Origin: Pelargonium cotyledonis
Taxonomy: Eukaryota > Streptophyta > Magnoliopsida > Geraniales > Geraniaceae
Assembly: GCA_036897625.1 (NCBI GenBank)
Contig: JAYMTA010000726.1
Location: forward strand, 1 to 24,859
DNA length: 24,859 bases
Reading direction: 5' to 3'
The position numbers were made by a program, and so were the translations under genes. Numbering within the stretch: the stretch's first letter is position 1; each line of letters opens with the position of its first letter. The notes under the pieces are model-generated. The model saw nothing but the letters and a program-made list of their open reading frames with translations. It ran no database searches and had not been told where the DNA came from. Shown here in pieces: positions 10,258 through 22,813 of the stretch.

Positions 10258-13200
10258 ATGTGCTTCTCCTTCTCGGCTTCGAAAGTGCTATTTCCTTTGT
10301 AAATTCATAAATCCAAATTATACTGTTTTCTTTACTTATTTAATTTCCTTGTCGATATTATCCATTTTAGGACAGTTTTGAAGGGCTTGAACAATATGTA
10401 TACTTGATTCCGTTCTAGCAGTTTGTGTGCGCGTGATGTGTTCGTGTATCAAGTCTCGGTTATATCAATACATGTTTAAAATAAATTTCATTAAAACAAT
10501 TTTGAATGTTAATTTGTAATGTATTTGAATTAAAGGTGGCAAAATTTCGAATCGGTTTGGGCTGATAAACCCTATCCAGTCCTATAGAATTGGTTGGATT
10601 AGATTTTAAGCATAAAATGCAAGGCTTTTTTGCAAGTACACTTGACCAAATCCAAAAAAATCATAACTTACTCAACCCGAACCCATTTTTTCTTTCCAAT
10701 TTGACAAATTTGGACCCCAAATGCATAAAAAAATGAGTTGGATTTCAAGAATCTGGCAAGTCGGTTCCTTTTGCCCGCTCTAATCTAAATGCTCATGTTT
10801 GTTTTTTCATAAATACTTAATGAATTGTTTGACTAAGTGTAAATCTTATCTTATCTTCCTTTTTTTTTTTCAACGGGATCTTCACTATTATATGATGGAA
10901 TGGAGTTAATATTGCTTTATCAACAATTGTCAATAAAAGGAAGTAGAGAAAAAATGCCAACCATCAAAAGTCAAAAGTGGTTGACTATCTTAGGTGGGCT
11001 CATTATAGGCTTTTCTTTGTGGGCCTTTTGCAGCAAGAGGCCCACCAGAGATAAATTTTTTTATAATTTTGATCTAAATATGGATTTAGGCTTGACTAAA
11101 GGCTTATTTTTTAATGCCTATCACACAGCCCATAAACTATTGTTTGGGCTTTGCCTATTTTAATTAATAAAACAAAAGGCCCAAAACTATTTAGCCCAAT
11201 AGCCCATCAACATATAGGCTTGGAAGAGACCTATTAGCTATTGTTGGACCACTATAGTCTCAATTAATTCAATAGCAATAGGCTAGTCCAATCTTTTCCT
11301 TTCAAAAATGGCTACAAGTCCAATCCAACTTGTGATTGGTTGGAGAGATTTTGGAAATATAGGAAGAAAGTGAGATTTTTTCTTGTTTGGTACATGAGAA
11401 TGTAGAAGAAAAAATAGAGGGAATCCACCAATTTCTCATGGGTCCACCATTTTTTAATTTCCCCAATTGGAAGGAAAATAGGAGGAAAAGTTTAAATAAT
11501 GAAGATCACAAACATATTCTTCATTTAATACTTTAATTATTGTAATGTAGTTATGCAACTAAAAAAATCCCTCAAACCAAATTCACCCGCTACACAAAAC
11601 TTTTTAAAGAAACTGGAATCACCAGACGGTAGAGTAAGATTTTATGTGGAAAAAGAATGAAATTAAATGGGCTTTTCATTATTTTGTCTTCAATAAACAG
11701 TACAATTTGGTACTCTTTTATTAAGTTAAATACCGATAGTGAAAGTCTCATCATTTTCAGAAGGATTTTCGCCAAAAAGGTGAAGAATCCTTCGCCCAAT
11801 TAAGTGTAGTTTAGCAAATTATTAGTCTATGTTTTACCCTCCCTTACCAAACAAAGCAAAAGTATACTCATTCCTCAAAATGTTTTTCATCTCGAACAAA
11901 ATATAAGTTAAAATGCACGAAAATAATGTTAAAATGTAAAAGAAGCAACTTGATTCAACAACTTTAATGCATACATTGTCAACTTGGATTCGAATTTGAA
12001 AGAACCTAAAATTCGACTTAGTATTTGTGACTTAAGTTGCTCAAAAAAGATTGAACAGTTTTTGTGTTAAATATAATTGGGTTTGTTGTTGATAATATAT
12101 TAGCTGAAATTATAATTGGTGATTTGAATTGAGTTTGAATCAAATTTATTTGCATGTTCGACCTAAGAAGGCCTAACTTATTGAAAAATCGATTGAATTT
12201 TGAGTTTTATGCACAATATTTTCTCATAAATGATTTGCAAAGTCAGAACAAACCCACCCCATTGTGTATTGTAGGAACCACAAGTTACAATTATTATTTG
12301 CACATAATATAAAAAATAAAAATGGTGGAAAAGAAGACAATACATCAACTTTGATGAGGTTGGACCTATCTTGGCCCATAAATGATCACCATCAAAGGCT
12401 CTTATTGACAATCAAAAAAACTTATTCCTTAAGGAATTGACAACTAGCAAGAAATATATGATATAGTTGGAATCACTTGTTTTGATTCCCAAAAATATAT
12501 GCACAAAACAATCATAGCTAACTTTATTTGCCCATTTCCTACTTCAAATCTCTCTATATTTTGCTGCCTTCACAAGCAAACTAGTTGCACCATCTCAACT
12601 AACTTAATTCTTCTCATGTGTTAAAAGATTCTTAATTATAGATAATTTCAATGTCTTAGTGTATGTACGTGTACTGAAATACTAAGAGTTAAATCGAAAA
12701 TCAAATTAATATTTAATAAAATAAACTATACACTTAATAAATTTAATTGAATTAGATTCGGTTATGATTCACTTGTGTTTGATTTAACTATAATTACAAG
12801 TTATGTGATCTAGCAAAAAAAAAAAATTATGTGATAATCATACTAGTATCTTAATGTTGATCATTGTTATGAATGTATGGATTCAAAACTAAAATATGAT
12901 AATCTAAAATTCATACAAAAATATTCTAATCTAAAATTCATACAAAAATATTCTATCATGTTATTAATTAGTCATTGGATGATTAGTAAATTTAGTTAAA
13001 ATCATGTGAATTTGCTAAAGCAAGAAGTTAATTAGCTAGGGTTAAAAAGAAAATTTTCAATCATGAATTTCTTTAATTTTTACGAAACAAATAAAATAAT
13101 AAAGTATCAACTCATATACATGCTCGTCAAAATTAGCAGAAAAACTAACTATTTTTAATTCCACGAACCCCCTTCTAGCCGATTTCCTAATATTCGAAAA

Positions 13201-13407
13201 ATCATATCTACGTAAATTTAGTTTAGATACTTAATAATTGAGGGACTAAAATGATAATTAGTGTTAATCATATTTACGTTTTCTCCACCACCTAATTTTA
13301 TCACCATTCCCACAAATTTTCCTTTCAAAACGAACAACACAACACATTCACTTCTCTTAATAAAAACCCCTCATTTCTCTTCTCCAACACATCAAAGGAC
13401 CACAAAA
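10258..13407. other. Intergenic region between the WD40 and RING-H2 genes
   Basis: This AT-rich stretch of about 3.1 kb holds no supportable gene. About 10536-10790 has the GGTTTGGG/CCGAACCC word content of a common dispersed plant repeat, starting near AAAGGTGGCAAAATTTCG and ending near GCCCGCTCTAATC. About 10995-11215 is rich in GGCCCA, AGCCCA and GGGCTT words and includes an imperfect hairpin, GTTTGGGCTTTG with CAAAAGGCCCAAAAC. The open frame at 10900-11163 lacks any family blocks. A perfect 27-bp tandem duplication lies at 12901-12954. Confidence 0.5.
12901..12954. repeat. Perfect 2 x 27-bp tandem repeat
   Basis: A 27-base unit beginning AATCTAAAATTCATAC occupies 12901-12927 and is repeated without mismatch at 12928-12954. 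It lies about 450 bp upstream of the RING-H2 start codon. Perfect identity suggests a recent duplication. Confidence 0.9.
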
Positions 13408-13953
13408 ATGGCCCCAAACCTCCTCACACTACCACTCCTCTTAACCATCCTCTCCGCCGCCGCCGCCGCGCATGCGCTTCCCGGGCAGCTTCCGAAGACC
13501 GGGCTCGACCCTTCGGTGATCGCCTCGCTGTCGACGTTTGTGTTCAAGAAAGATGGAGAGCCGATAGAGTGTGCGGTTTGTTTGAGCATGTTGGAGGATC
13601 AAGAAATGGCTATGGTGCTTCCAAACTGCAACCACACTTTCCATGTAGAGTGCGTGGGCAAGTGGCTCACCTCTCACTCTACTTGTCCTATTTGCCGGAC
13701 GGAGGCGGAGCCGAGGGCGTCGCCGGAGGAGGCCAAGGAGGCTCCGGCCGCTGGAAGTGTGCCCACGGCTCCGCCTCTAGAGCGCGGGAACTCCATGTGC
13801 GTGGAGGGCCCTTCAGACGGTGGAGCTCAAGTTAACGGGTCAAGTTCGAGACTGAGTTCGTTCAGAAAGATGTTGAGTAGAGAAAAATCTTCGAGGAGAC
13901 TCACGTTACATGAACAAGAAGATGATACTGATCGAGATTTGGAGAGACAATGA
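13408..13953 (+). CDS. ATL-type RING-H2 E3 ubiquitin ligase, intronless, 181 aa
   Basis: A single open frame runs from ATG 13408 (AAAATGG context) to TGA 13951-13953. An in-frame extension upstream has no ATG. Residues 4-24 are hydrophobic (LLTLPLLLTILSAAAAAHA) and serve as a signal peptide or single membrane anchor. The GLD motif (TGLDPSVIASL, about 31-41) typical of ATL proteins follows. The RING-H2 ligands are C55, C58, C74, H76, H79, C82, C93 and C96, with LPNC, W86 and CPICR as in ATLs. The C-terminal tail is E/A/P-rich, then SSFRKMLSREKSSRR. ATLs are membrane E3 ligases that pass ubiquitin from E2s, often in defence or stress responses. The substrate is unknown. The anchor lies at the very N-terminus with only a few residues before it, so the protein is short for the family. 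The coding part is GC-rich against AT-rich flanks, as often seen in intronless ATL genes. Confidence 0.9.
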   Translation: MAPNLLTLPLLLTILSAAAAAHALPGQLPKTGLDPSVIASLSTFVFKKDGEPIECAVCLSMLEDQEMAMVLPNCNHTFHVECVGKWLTSHSTCPICRTEAEPRASPEEAKEAPAAGSVPTAPPLERGNSMCVEGPSDGGAQVNGSSSRLSSFRKMLSREKSSRRLTLHEQEDDTDRDLERQ

Positions 13954-16590
13954 CGTGGTTATTAGAGGTAAATTATGAGTGAACCTTTGTAAATTTTTGT
14001 TCAATTTATTTGTTACCAAATTATTTAGTTCATGTTACATACGAAAAAATACATAAATGTTTCAGACAACGATTACAAATTGAAGGATTTGTTGGATCAT
14101 TGATTCAAGAAAGTTTCTTTTGTGTATATTTTCAAAGTGTTTGGTACTCAAGTTTATTTTTCTTGTGTTCATATAGACTTAGAAAATTTGGGTGTTTGGT
14201 AACCTATAATGGTTAGGGCTGAAATAGGGGAATAATTAATATAATATGTGTGTCCCATGTGAATTAGGCTCTAAGAAATTGACTAGATAATTTAAATTAA
14301 TTATGGAAAAACAAAATAAATTCTGACATATTGCAGATCAAAATATGATCATAGACAATGAAGAGAGACAATAAGAATCAAATGGATTTGATTTCTTGAG
14401 GTCTAATCTATTGGGATAGTCGAGATATACCCAAATCTGGTTATCGTAAAAGTTAAATTGTTTAATTAGTATGGCCTTTTGAAAGACCATTGGTGTTAAA
14501 AGTGTGTTAAAAATAAAATACTTTGTAATTTTATTGTGTTCATGTTTGTATTAGAGAACCTAACATGTTTAATAATTGTGTCACTTTCGTGTTGGACCTC
14601 CAATACACGCACTCGTGCAACCAAATACTCAATGTGACATCCATGCATTATCAATAAGTCATGTTCTGATAGGCACGACAAGCCCAACGCACACACAATG
14701 TTAAATATGTTGAGTCGTATGGTAACTAATATGTTGAATAGTATCATATAAAACGTGTCGAGTAGTGTATAATCGAATGTATTTTGTACTTGCATTTTAC
14801 TCGTCAAAAGAGTTGAAAAATTAGAGATTTGTGATTGGAAACATGAAAGAGCATGGGAAATTATTAGTCAAATCAAAAGCCATACATTGAAAGTTGTAGG
14901 TATCCATGGAACATGCCATATGCCAAGGTTCTAGTGTTGACTATTTTAACACACTTCAAAACCATTTGCATCTTCAAATCTAACCTAACCCAACTGTGTA
15001 CAATAGTCAAATATTTTACTCAAAAGTTAGAGTTAATACATTAAAATCATAATATTAAAGTTCAATCAACTATTGAAACAAGTTTTTGAACCGTCACATT
15101 AGCAGACCGCACTCAAATGCCAAAAAATACTACATAGTTGAGATTCATGCCGCCATCTCATGCCCCTTGTGGGAGCGATGAGATTTCTAGGATACTCATA
15201 TCTACCCTAACATTTTCTTAATTAGAATCTAATTCAACTATATTGCACGTCATGGGAGCCTCCAATACCTCTTTTGATATGAAATGAAGTGAACGAGTCA
15301 TGACGTGAGCCTCCTACACAATACGTCACTTGGTGCCTTGGGCTTGCCTGAGTAATTAAATTGGGTTCCAGCTCTTCGGTACACTTTTGGCCTTAACCAC
15401 CCCTTCAAGTATTCCGAGTGGAGTCACATTTATTAGGTAGGTAGCCCTCACCGATCATAGATGCGATTGATTGACATAACCCTATATGATATGAGACCGA
15501 CTCATTTCCCGCTCGAGGTGGATTACAATGCTGATGTCCAGTACTTAGGCCATGTATTACTCTATCTCAGGTCCATTTGACAAAATTATAGCTCTAGATA
15601 CAAACAACCACAAAAGTTTGTAAGATAAACAATTTATTAAGGTTGATGCACTTATTTCTATGCACCAGTTAGAATTTATTTGTGCATATTTCCCTACTTC
15701 ACTCTCAAGTCTCAAGGCCACTTCAAGATTTTCTTCAGAAAATTAGGCTTTATTGACAATTTGATTCAGCCCTCTTTAGTCTTTATGACATAATGACTTT
15801 ATATGGTAGTGTGGATTGTGGAAGGTGGAGTCAATGAGAAACAAATTAAAACATCTTTGGCTATGTCCCCTTTGAAGTAGGGATTTTAGCTGTGAGAACA
15901 GAGCTTTTCTTGGTTATCTTTTTCATTCCATTTCAAGAAAAAAAACAAAAGAAGTTAAATATTAACAATATGAAGCACTTAAGCAGAAGGCTAAACAAGA
16001 GATTAGTGCAATGGCATATTGTATCAAAGCTTATTGGGATCAATAATTTTCAAGCTTACCAGCTGTGTTTTGTTGTTTTATCCCCTACCTTTCTTCATTT
16101 TTGTATAGCTGTTTAACATGAGGAGCAACAATGTGCTTGCCTGAGTCATCTCTCCAGGTTTCAGGTCCTCCATTTGGATTACTTTTGGCTCTAAAGGTTT
16201 GAATCATCCACCACACTTTTGTGAGAATCCACATTTGCCAACTATATTCTCCCACAGCCCCACCCCTTTTCTCAGTTCCTGTGACTTAACCACAAAGTAT
16301 AGGAAGCAATCTAAAAGTAGCAGCAAATTCTATTTTCCGATCACCCTTTTACATATACTGATATACACATTATGAAACATAAACATAACTTTGTTGCATA
16401 TTACTTTGTAGCTCATAAATTCTTTTGCATTTGATTGATTTAGTCAAAAGGGTTACAGCTTACAAGAACCCCAAGTGGTATAAAAGCAGGATTTGGAGAC
16501 AATGCACTACACTAACCTGATTTAAAAAATGCCTAATCCATGCCTCTTACAGGTGAACAAAAAGTCTTTGCTTTCAACTCTAGAGCTGAA
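13954..16590. other. Intergenic region between the RING-H2 gene and the X8 gene
   Basis: No gene could be supported. About 14520-14775 is a decayed GTGTT/CGTGTC/GACACA-rich repeat like the one in WD40 intron 10. About 15130-15590 has a higher GC content than its surroundings and no reading frame, which suggests a decayed mobile element of unknown class. The 74-codon open frame at 15892-16116 has low-complexity K/N/F content and no family resemblance. Confidence 0.45.
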
Positions 16591-17801
16591 CTATATCCCT
16601 TGTCCACCTCGTGTAATTACAAGGAATAGATGACCTATAACTATCGGCAAAAACCATCTTCGATGAATTTCACTGCAGCCATTTAGATCGGCACTAGGAC
16701 CCAAACCCACTACTGTTGCTGAACCAGATGAGCTGCCATTGTTCACTGCCACACTGCCCAGTAGAATTCACAAGTATCACACAATTTAGTAACTTTAGAT
16801 TAAGAGCTTTTCCTCAATGCTGTCAAAAATGCTCTTTAATGCAAAGCTTAAGTACCTTGTGAATGTGGCTAACAAAGTGATCTTAGATCTTCAATGTGAA
16901 AAGAACACTACTAAACTGTATTACAAATGGGAAGTGTTTTAATGAATCAATGATCCTAGTATACTAACCTAAAGTGGCTTCAATGGCTTACCGCAAATCA
17001 TCACCAATGCTAATTGCAAATCTAATTTATGTGAAGTGAAAGAGTAAAGATGTGTAGCTGAAATTGCAAGATGATTTCTAGAAAACTATGACATATATGG
17101 TTATTGCATTTCAGCTTTGTCCAATCAATAAGATAAGAAAAATCTCTATAGACCTCAACTTAGCTTAGAAATGATATATCTTTGTTGCAACAAGGCACAA
17201 GAGACACTTCAATTTTCATGATCTAACTTACCCAGAAATCAAGCAGACAGTTAATTTAGTTGAAGTTTCATTAAATTTCAAGTAGTTTTACCTGGATGGG
17301 AATTTGCACTTGTCATAACCTGAAACAAAAACAAGAATCAGACAAGATAAAAAATTGCTTCCAGATCCCAAAACCCAGCACAAATCTCAACAACACTCCA
17401 AAATCAAAATCCACCCAAAACCCAGATCAGATTGAAAGGGATTGGGACATACTTGGATCCAACGAAGTGAGAGCCGCCGCATTGTCAAAGTTGCAGCTAT
17501 CATCAGTCATGCCATGGTTCATGTAGTAGTCGTTGAAGGCATAGGACGCCATTTTCTGGATGTCGCTCGAGTCGTAGCAAGCTCCGCCCTGCTGAATCGG
17601 ACTGCAGTCGGCGCCGCCGGGGCCGCAAGCCCAACCCAGCGCGTTCTGCAGCGTGGTGTCGTCGGCGTTGTTCTTGGCCACGCACCAGAGCTGCAGTGTC
17701 CCGGAGCCGCCGACCTGGGCCCTGGAAGCGGGATCGCCGAGAGACGGCCGAGAAGAAGCTAGAGCGAGAAAGAGAAGAAAAGTGATGGAATTGAGTGGCA
17801 T
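16591..17801 (-). CDS. PDCB5: X8-domain plasmodesmata callose-binding protein (PDCB5-like), 3 exons
   Basis: Minus-strand exons 17801-17453, 17319-17292 and 16753-16591 give 179 aa. Introns are GT-AG with phases 1 and 2, and the second exon is only 28 nt. Residues 1 to about 22 are a signal peptide. The X8 (CBM43) domain spans about 38-123 with WC at 39-40 and the six family cysteines C40, C59, C66, C75, C103 and C121. Key blocks are WCVAKNNADD, GWACGPGGADC, QQGGACYD and AFNDYYMNHG. The C-terminus has an S/G-rich linker, then a hydrophobic segment (about 159-172), as in GPI-anchored X8 proteins. PDCBs bind callose at plasmodesmal necks and affect cell-to-cell permeability. Their assignment to PDCB5 is from remembered block similarity and length. 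The last residues, ITRGGQGI, are polar after the hydrophobic segment, which is slightly odd for a GPI signal. A damaged copy of exons 1-2 lies about 6 kb to the right. Confidence 0.88.
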
Positions 17802-18030
17802 TTTGGTAGACCCGTCCGCGGAAGGAGAAATAAAAAAGAAATTGGGCAAATGGGTTTTAAAGATTGGTGTTTGGGGAGAGAGAAAGAGATGGAAAGTGAT
17901 GGAATTTTGAGGTGGATTGTGATCCAGAAACTGTGAAAATTTGACCGTTGGAAGTCACGGGAAGGTGAAGAGAAGGCAGTGAAGTGGCCGTTTGGTAAAT
18001 TGCTGTATTGTTTAGTTTTGGGCCGGTCCA
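16757..18030. repeat. Parent arm of a 1.2-kb direct duplication (X8 gene)
   Basis: The segment from the intron 2/exon 3 border of the X8 gene through intron 2, exon 2, intron 1, exon 1 and about 200 bp of promoter recurs in the same orientation at about 22814-24035, an offset of about 6.06 kb. Shared blocks include AGTATCACACAATTTAGT, CTTGTGAATGTGGCTAAC and CAATTTTCATGATCTAACT. Confidence 0.9.
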
Positions 18031-19113
18031 AAAAGAAGTAGGTATTGCACTGAGATTTGGTAGGGAATAGAGGTGTAATTGAGCCGAATCAAGCTAAAAT
18101 TGTCCGGACTTGATAACACTACATGACATAGAAATGAGCGGGATGAAAACGAAGATAATGTTCGGTAAAACAGAAACTGAAAGAAAGTGTAAAAATGTGA
18201 AATGACCAAGATGAATATTGTAAATGAAAAAAATTCACTTAGGCTATGCTGATATGAGAATGCGAATGAAATTCTTAATGATTTTGTGTGGAATAATATG
18301 AAAAATTACAATTTTGGATTGACTATATGTATATTGTGGGGTACAAAGGAATTTTGAGAATTTAGTAAAGATGGGAGACTAAGGGAGAGCTCGAGCTCAT
18401 TCACTCCGTGCATGTCACGGGAAATAAAATTTGATGATAAATAATATTATTAATCTTTACGGGTTATATCGATCTTTACTTAAATAATTTATCACAAATT
18501 ATTTTTCCATCAACCTTATGTGTATTTATTTAAATAGTACAGTATATTGAATGCTAGGATTAAATGAAACTTGAGTCCAGAAAATTTGAAAACCTACTTA
18601 AACCAAGCAGTTTTAAAAGAAAAAAAATCACATACTGTATCTTGCTATTAAGCCACATAAGCATAAAGCCAAAAATATATAATGATATGTTTCCAAATAT
18701 ATATATATAAAATACATACATGAATATCCGCTTTTCTTATATGAAGATGCCATAAACAAACATAATCCTACAAACGAAATATTTCCTTTGCCAAAAAAGA
18801 AGACATCCACGGAGTCCTCAACTATCATTATCTCCTACAATAATAATAAAAAAAACATTAACAGTAGTCAGTTGGTTAATGAATAAACTCATTAACAGTT
18901 ACTCGTACGATTCATTATCAACAAACATAAGAACATCGCCCATCTAAACATGTAGATAGATAAGCCAATATTGTATCCATATGCTAGCTAGCTACACAGT
19001 TGTGTCCCATACAAATTTCTCAAATGCAAAACCTAATCTCCATAACCAAACAACAAGAACCATCTATATGAAATGCAAATGTAAAAGCAACAAGACACAG
19101 TAGAGGTCCTTAC
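18031..19113. other. Spacer between the X8 gene and the EPL fragment
   Basis: AT-rich sequence with a short (TA)n run near 18698-18710. The next expected EPL exon, which should begin near RRNLDQAK, was looked for on the minus strand and not found. No other gene is visible. Confidence 0.5.
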
Positions 19114-20725
19114 CTGCCGAAGCTTGTCAAATGATTGCACGTTGTTTTCCCTCCTTTGCATCTGTAAAAGAGATCATCATGAGCTCAAGATACCAACTAA
19201 ATTGCTTTACTTGAAGTTTTATAAGTTTCATAATAATAAAATAATCACCATGGCAGTACTTACTCTTCTAGCATGGAGTCTATAGGCTTTCTCCCTTTGG
19301 CCGAAAGACATTGTTTGGGTTAGTGTCATTTACCGGTGGAGGAGCCTGCAAAGGTGGATAGAATACAGGCAGTGGTCATAATTAGTTTATTCGTGAATTG
19401 TAGTAAGAAAAAACAAATAAACATCCCATGCAGCTCATACAAGGGAAGATCAATTTGCATGCTCATAGACACATCAGAGACATGAAAAGCATGCATAAAC
19501 CGTCGTGTTACTATATAAACAACCAGCAGATTACCTGATTGAAACAAGAGATTCATTAGTAGTCTACCTCGAATCCTAAAACAAGGGCAATCTATCAAAC
19601 TTATGTAGGAAGAGTTTAGTATCGCCGCACTAAATTTTCTGGACTACTAAAGATGAACTCGTATGACAACATAGGAAATCAATTCAAAAATCTAACTGAT
19701 CATCTACATAATGTTTCATCTATCCCTCAACTTAACTAGCCAACATAAAAGAGTAAATAGACAATGTTGAAGTAGGATGTTACACTTCATTTAAGCTCCA
19801 TTTCTATGAGTAGCATTCAGGTGAAAGGAACTCAATTACATAAAAAACTATAAATGTTGGCCCTTTAGTAGTGTTGAAAGGAAGGTGGAAAAGAGTATAA
19901 TGAGGTTTGGCTGCATGAAAAGCCGTTTCTCCTTGTTTAATTTTGGTTTTAGTTAATAGACCTATAGTTTCTAATAGCTCTTTTCAGGATATTCTTGGCA
20001 TATTATATTCCCTTTTTTCGTTGGTTCTTATCTTGTATACTTCCTATGTACTAGAGTTACACAATTGCACCTCCAATTTTTGGGATATTAATGCTAACAA
20101 CCTAGCTGTCATAATTCCAAGCCATATCCAGAAACTTACATAATAATATTTCTTCTGAGATTTTTTACACGAGATATATTTATATTCAATCATGTCCGTG
20201 TGTGATTAACAAGTCCAAATTTTATTCCTTAAGTGCCTGCTACAGCCTACATTAAGCATGCATGCATCTTAGAAGCCACCAACAGAATTCATTTACTTGG
20301 TTTCTAAATTCGGTACATATGCCGCATGCCTCTCTACACCCACTTTAGTGTATGTCAATCTATTCCCCAAATGTAGACATACATAGCATGCCTGTCATTT
20401 CACAGCTAGCCACCTCAAACACATGTTGCAAATGGAGTATCCTCGTTGGTTATAATATCATGAACAATCTATCTGTATAACTATATTCAAATCTAGTTAG
20501 CTCTTAGCAGTCCCTTAAAATATACAGCCATTCATTCCCAGACTATGTTACTCCTAAAACCCAAACAAGAACCCTGTGCTATGTGATAAAATAAAAGGAT
20601 GAGAACATAGAAAGCAATATCATTGTCCTTACAATCACAGCATGATTTTAAAAGCATACCTTATCTTCCCAGTAATTATATACATAATGGAAGACTGCAT
20701 ATCTAATGGACTGAGCTTGCAAAGC
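19114..20725 (-). pseudogene. Enhancer-of-polycomb-like (EPL1) gene fragment, frameshifted
   Basis: Three minus-strand exons match plant EPL proteins in order. The first, 20725-20660, reads ALQAQSIRY to NYWEDK and ends in a GT donor. The second, 19345-19264, reads APPPVNDTNPNNVFRP and then, after one extra base, REKAYRLHARR. The third, 19161-19114, reads MQRRENNVQSFDKLRQ. The extra T in the plus-strand TTT at 19296-19298 shifts the frame, leading to TAG at 19282-19280. The intervening RERWQKPILRRLQ-type block is degraded. All upstream (N-terminal) and downstream coiled-coil exons are missing. Splice sites around the exons are still good. EPL proteins are scaffold subunits of the NuA4 histone acetyltransferase complex. 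This fragment cannot make one. The EPL assignment comes from remembered family blocks. Confidence 0.8.
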
Positions 20726-21464
20726 CTATCAGAGAAAGGAAAAAAAGAAGGAATTAAGAATATATGTAGTACGATTTACTTCAACTGAGCAATGTTTCAC
20801 ACGACAAATACCAAAATGCATAGAGTTGAGTTATAAACAAGACCCAACATATGACTTTCCTTCAGATTGTTTTGTAAAATCCTTATTTTGGTTAGCCCAA
20901 TAACACAGCTTAAAGAGAGAAAACAGCAAAACCAGATTGTGTTATAAAGTTTATTCTAATTGCTAATTCAGTTCAACATCTGTGCATACTTCAAGTCTAT
21001 TACATTTCTTAACCCAAATTACATGGTAAGATTAAGAATCAAATGGTTATTTTCATGTGTGTCATTACATCCTATAGTCAATGGTTAGTGTCATTACATA
21101 TTTTTCCTCTTCCTCCACTATATGAGTTCAGATTCAATTTATAGCTCAACTTTTAGAAAGAAAACAAAAAAAATACAAAAACTGTGTGGAAAACTAAACA
21201 CTAGTTAGAAGCAATAGACTTAGAGCTATTATCCATTTCTTTCTCTCTTTGATAATAGCAAAACCTACCTACTAGGACCAACTTAATGAACACCAATGAA
21301 CTAAAGAGAATTGTAACTGATGGTCACAGAAAGTTATAATCAACCACAACTAGTATCAAAATAGCAGAATACACCCACTTGCCCAATTTAAGCAAAGCTT
21401 TCACCTCAATAGCAGCATCAATTTGCAAAAGTACAGGAATTGGTGAGTTTAGCAACAATATCGA

Positions 21465-21745
21465 TATCACCCAAATTGAAACATTGAATGAGTAATTGAA
21501 ATACTTACCAGCTACCCAAATTAAAACTACTCCAATACCAATATTCTACTCACATTTTAAGTTCTAGTCACTCAAGATTTTCATTATCAGTAAACTTTTG
21601 TACCATGCAAAACTTAATCTATCATGAGTTCGAGCACCCAAATAGAAACATTGAAGGAGTAAATAAATCATAATTGAAACACCTACAATTACCATTCTAC
21701 TCCCCAAAAAACAAAATTAAATTCCAGTCACTCAAGATCATACCT
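21465..21745. repeat. Imperfect tandem repeat, two units of about 110-170 bp
   Basis: A block starting CACCCAAATTGAAACATTGAATGAGTA-like sequence near 21468 and ending GTCACTCAAGAT near 21580 recurs, with small indels, from about 21638 (CACCCAAATAGAAACATTG) to about 21741 (CCAGTCACTCAAGAT). Spacing is about 165 bp. It sits in the spacer between the EPL and CDC48 fragments. Confidence 0.65.
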
Positions 21746-21761
21746 CACACTAGTGGTTTAC

Positions 21762-21809
21762 CCTCTTTGCTAGCACACTTGCAGTTTTTGCCCCAGTGCC
21801 TGCTTTTTC
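21762..21809 (-). other. Possible 48-nt orphan exon between the CDC48 and EPL fragments
   Basis: On the minus strand TTCCAG precedes 21809 and GTAAAC follows 21762. The 48 bases between are open in one frame: EKAGTGAKTASVLAKR. It is flanked by acceptor- and donor-like sequences and is a multiple of three. I do not recognise the peptide. Its position would suit an upstream EPL exon, but no block supports that. It may be chance. Confidence 0.2.
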
Positions 21810-21891
21810 CTGGAATTTGAGACCATAAGAAACACTTCCATGCGTTGAAAATAAAATACAAACAGAAAATTCTACAAATCAGTGTTTTTTA

Positions 21892-22221
<330 letters not shown>

Positions 22222-22813
22222 CTAGGGGTTAACCAGAAAATCATAAAATTAACAACAGAAGCCTAAGCAAAATTGGCACACACGGCATTTCAAACAAAAT
22301 AACATAGCAGCATTGTAAACTTATGCTTGTCAATTCCATAAATTTTAAAAAACTTACATTGGCTATATGTGTGCATATCATGTTGAATATATATGCTACA
22401 TAAAAGTTGCCACAAAGCACCATCAAGGACTAAGGAAATAACTCAACATAAACACATAAAGCATGTATGAAGAGCAATCAGTAATTCAGGAACATATTTC
22501 ACCATAGCACCTTAAATAGGGAAGGATCCCGTTTCACTGTTGAACAATCCCACCAATGTTAAACTAAAGGTGAAATTTAGAAATTTTCACAAGTCCAAAA
22601 TTGAAAACATATTGTGTGTCAGTGTCACCAATATTGATGGGGTTGTTCACGGGTTGCAGCTTTGTATTGATGCTTCTCTTTGTATGCTGTGTAATAAAAG
22701 TTGAGAGGGAGAGAAGGAAAATGACGACATAAATTGTGTTAAAAAATAAGGATCAGCCTCCCTCACATGCAACAACTTTGCTAAAACAAAAATTTGAGTT
22801 AAAATGAATTATG

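Noticed and set aside
10900..11163. 87-codon plus-strand open frame
   Set aside because: No promoter, no family similarity, and its sequence is part of a GGCCCA/AGCCCA-rich stretch that looks non-coding.
13441..13835. Open frames in other frames of the RING-H2 gene
   Set aside because: They overlap a clear RING-H2 coding sequence and arise from its high GC content.
15892..16116. 74-codon plus-strand open frame
   Set aside because: Low-complexity content, AT-rich, no recognisable motif or splice partner.
17442..17910. Plus-strand open frames opposite the X8 gene
   Set aside because: Antisense to the X8 exon 1, which has the six cysteines and signal peptide. The same applies to 23617-23904 opposite the copy.
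19943..20143. 66-codon plus-strand frame with a faint retroelement RNase H look
   Set aside because: No catalytic acidic residues in the expected spacing could be identified; too weak to call a retroelement.
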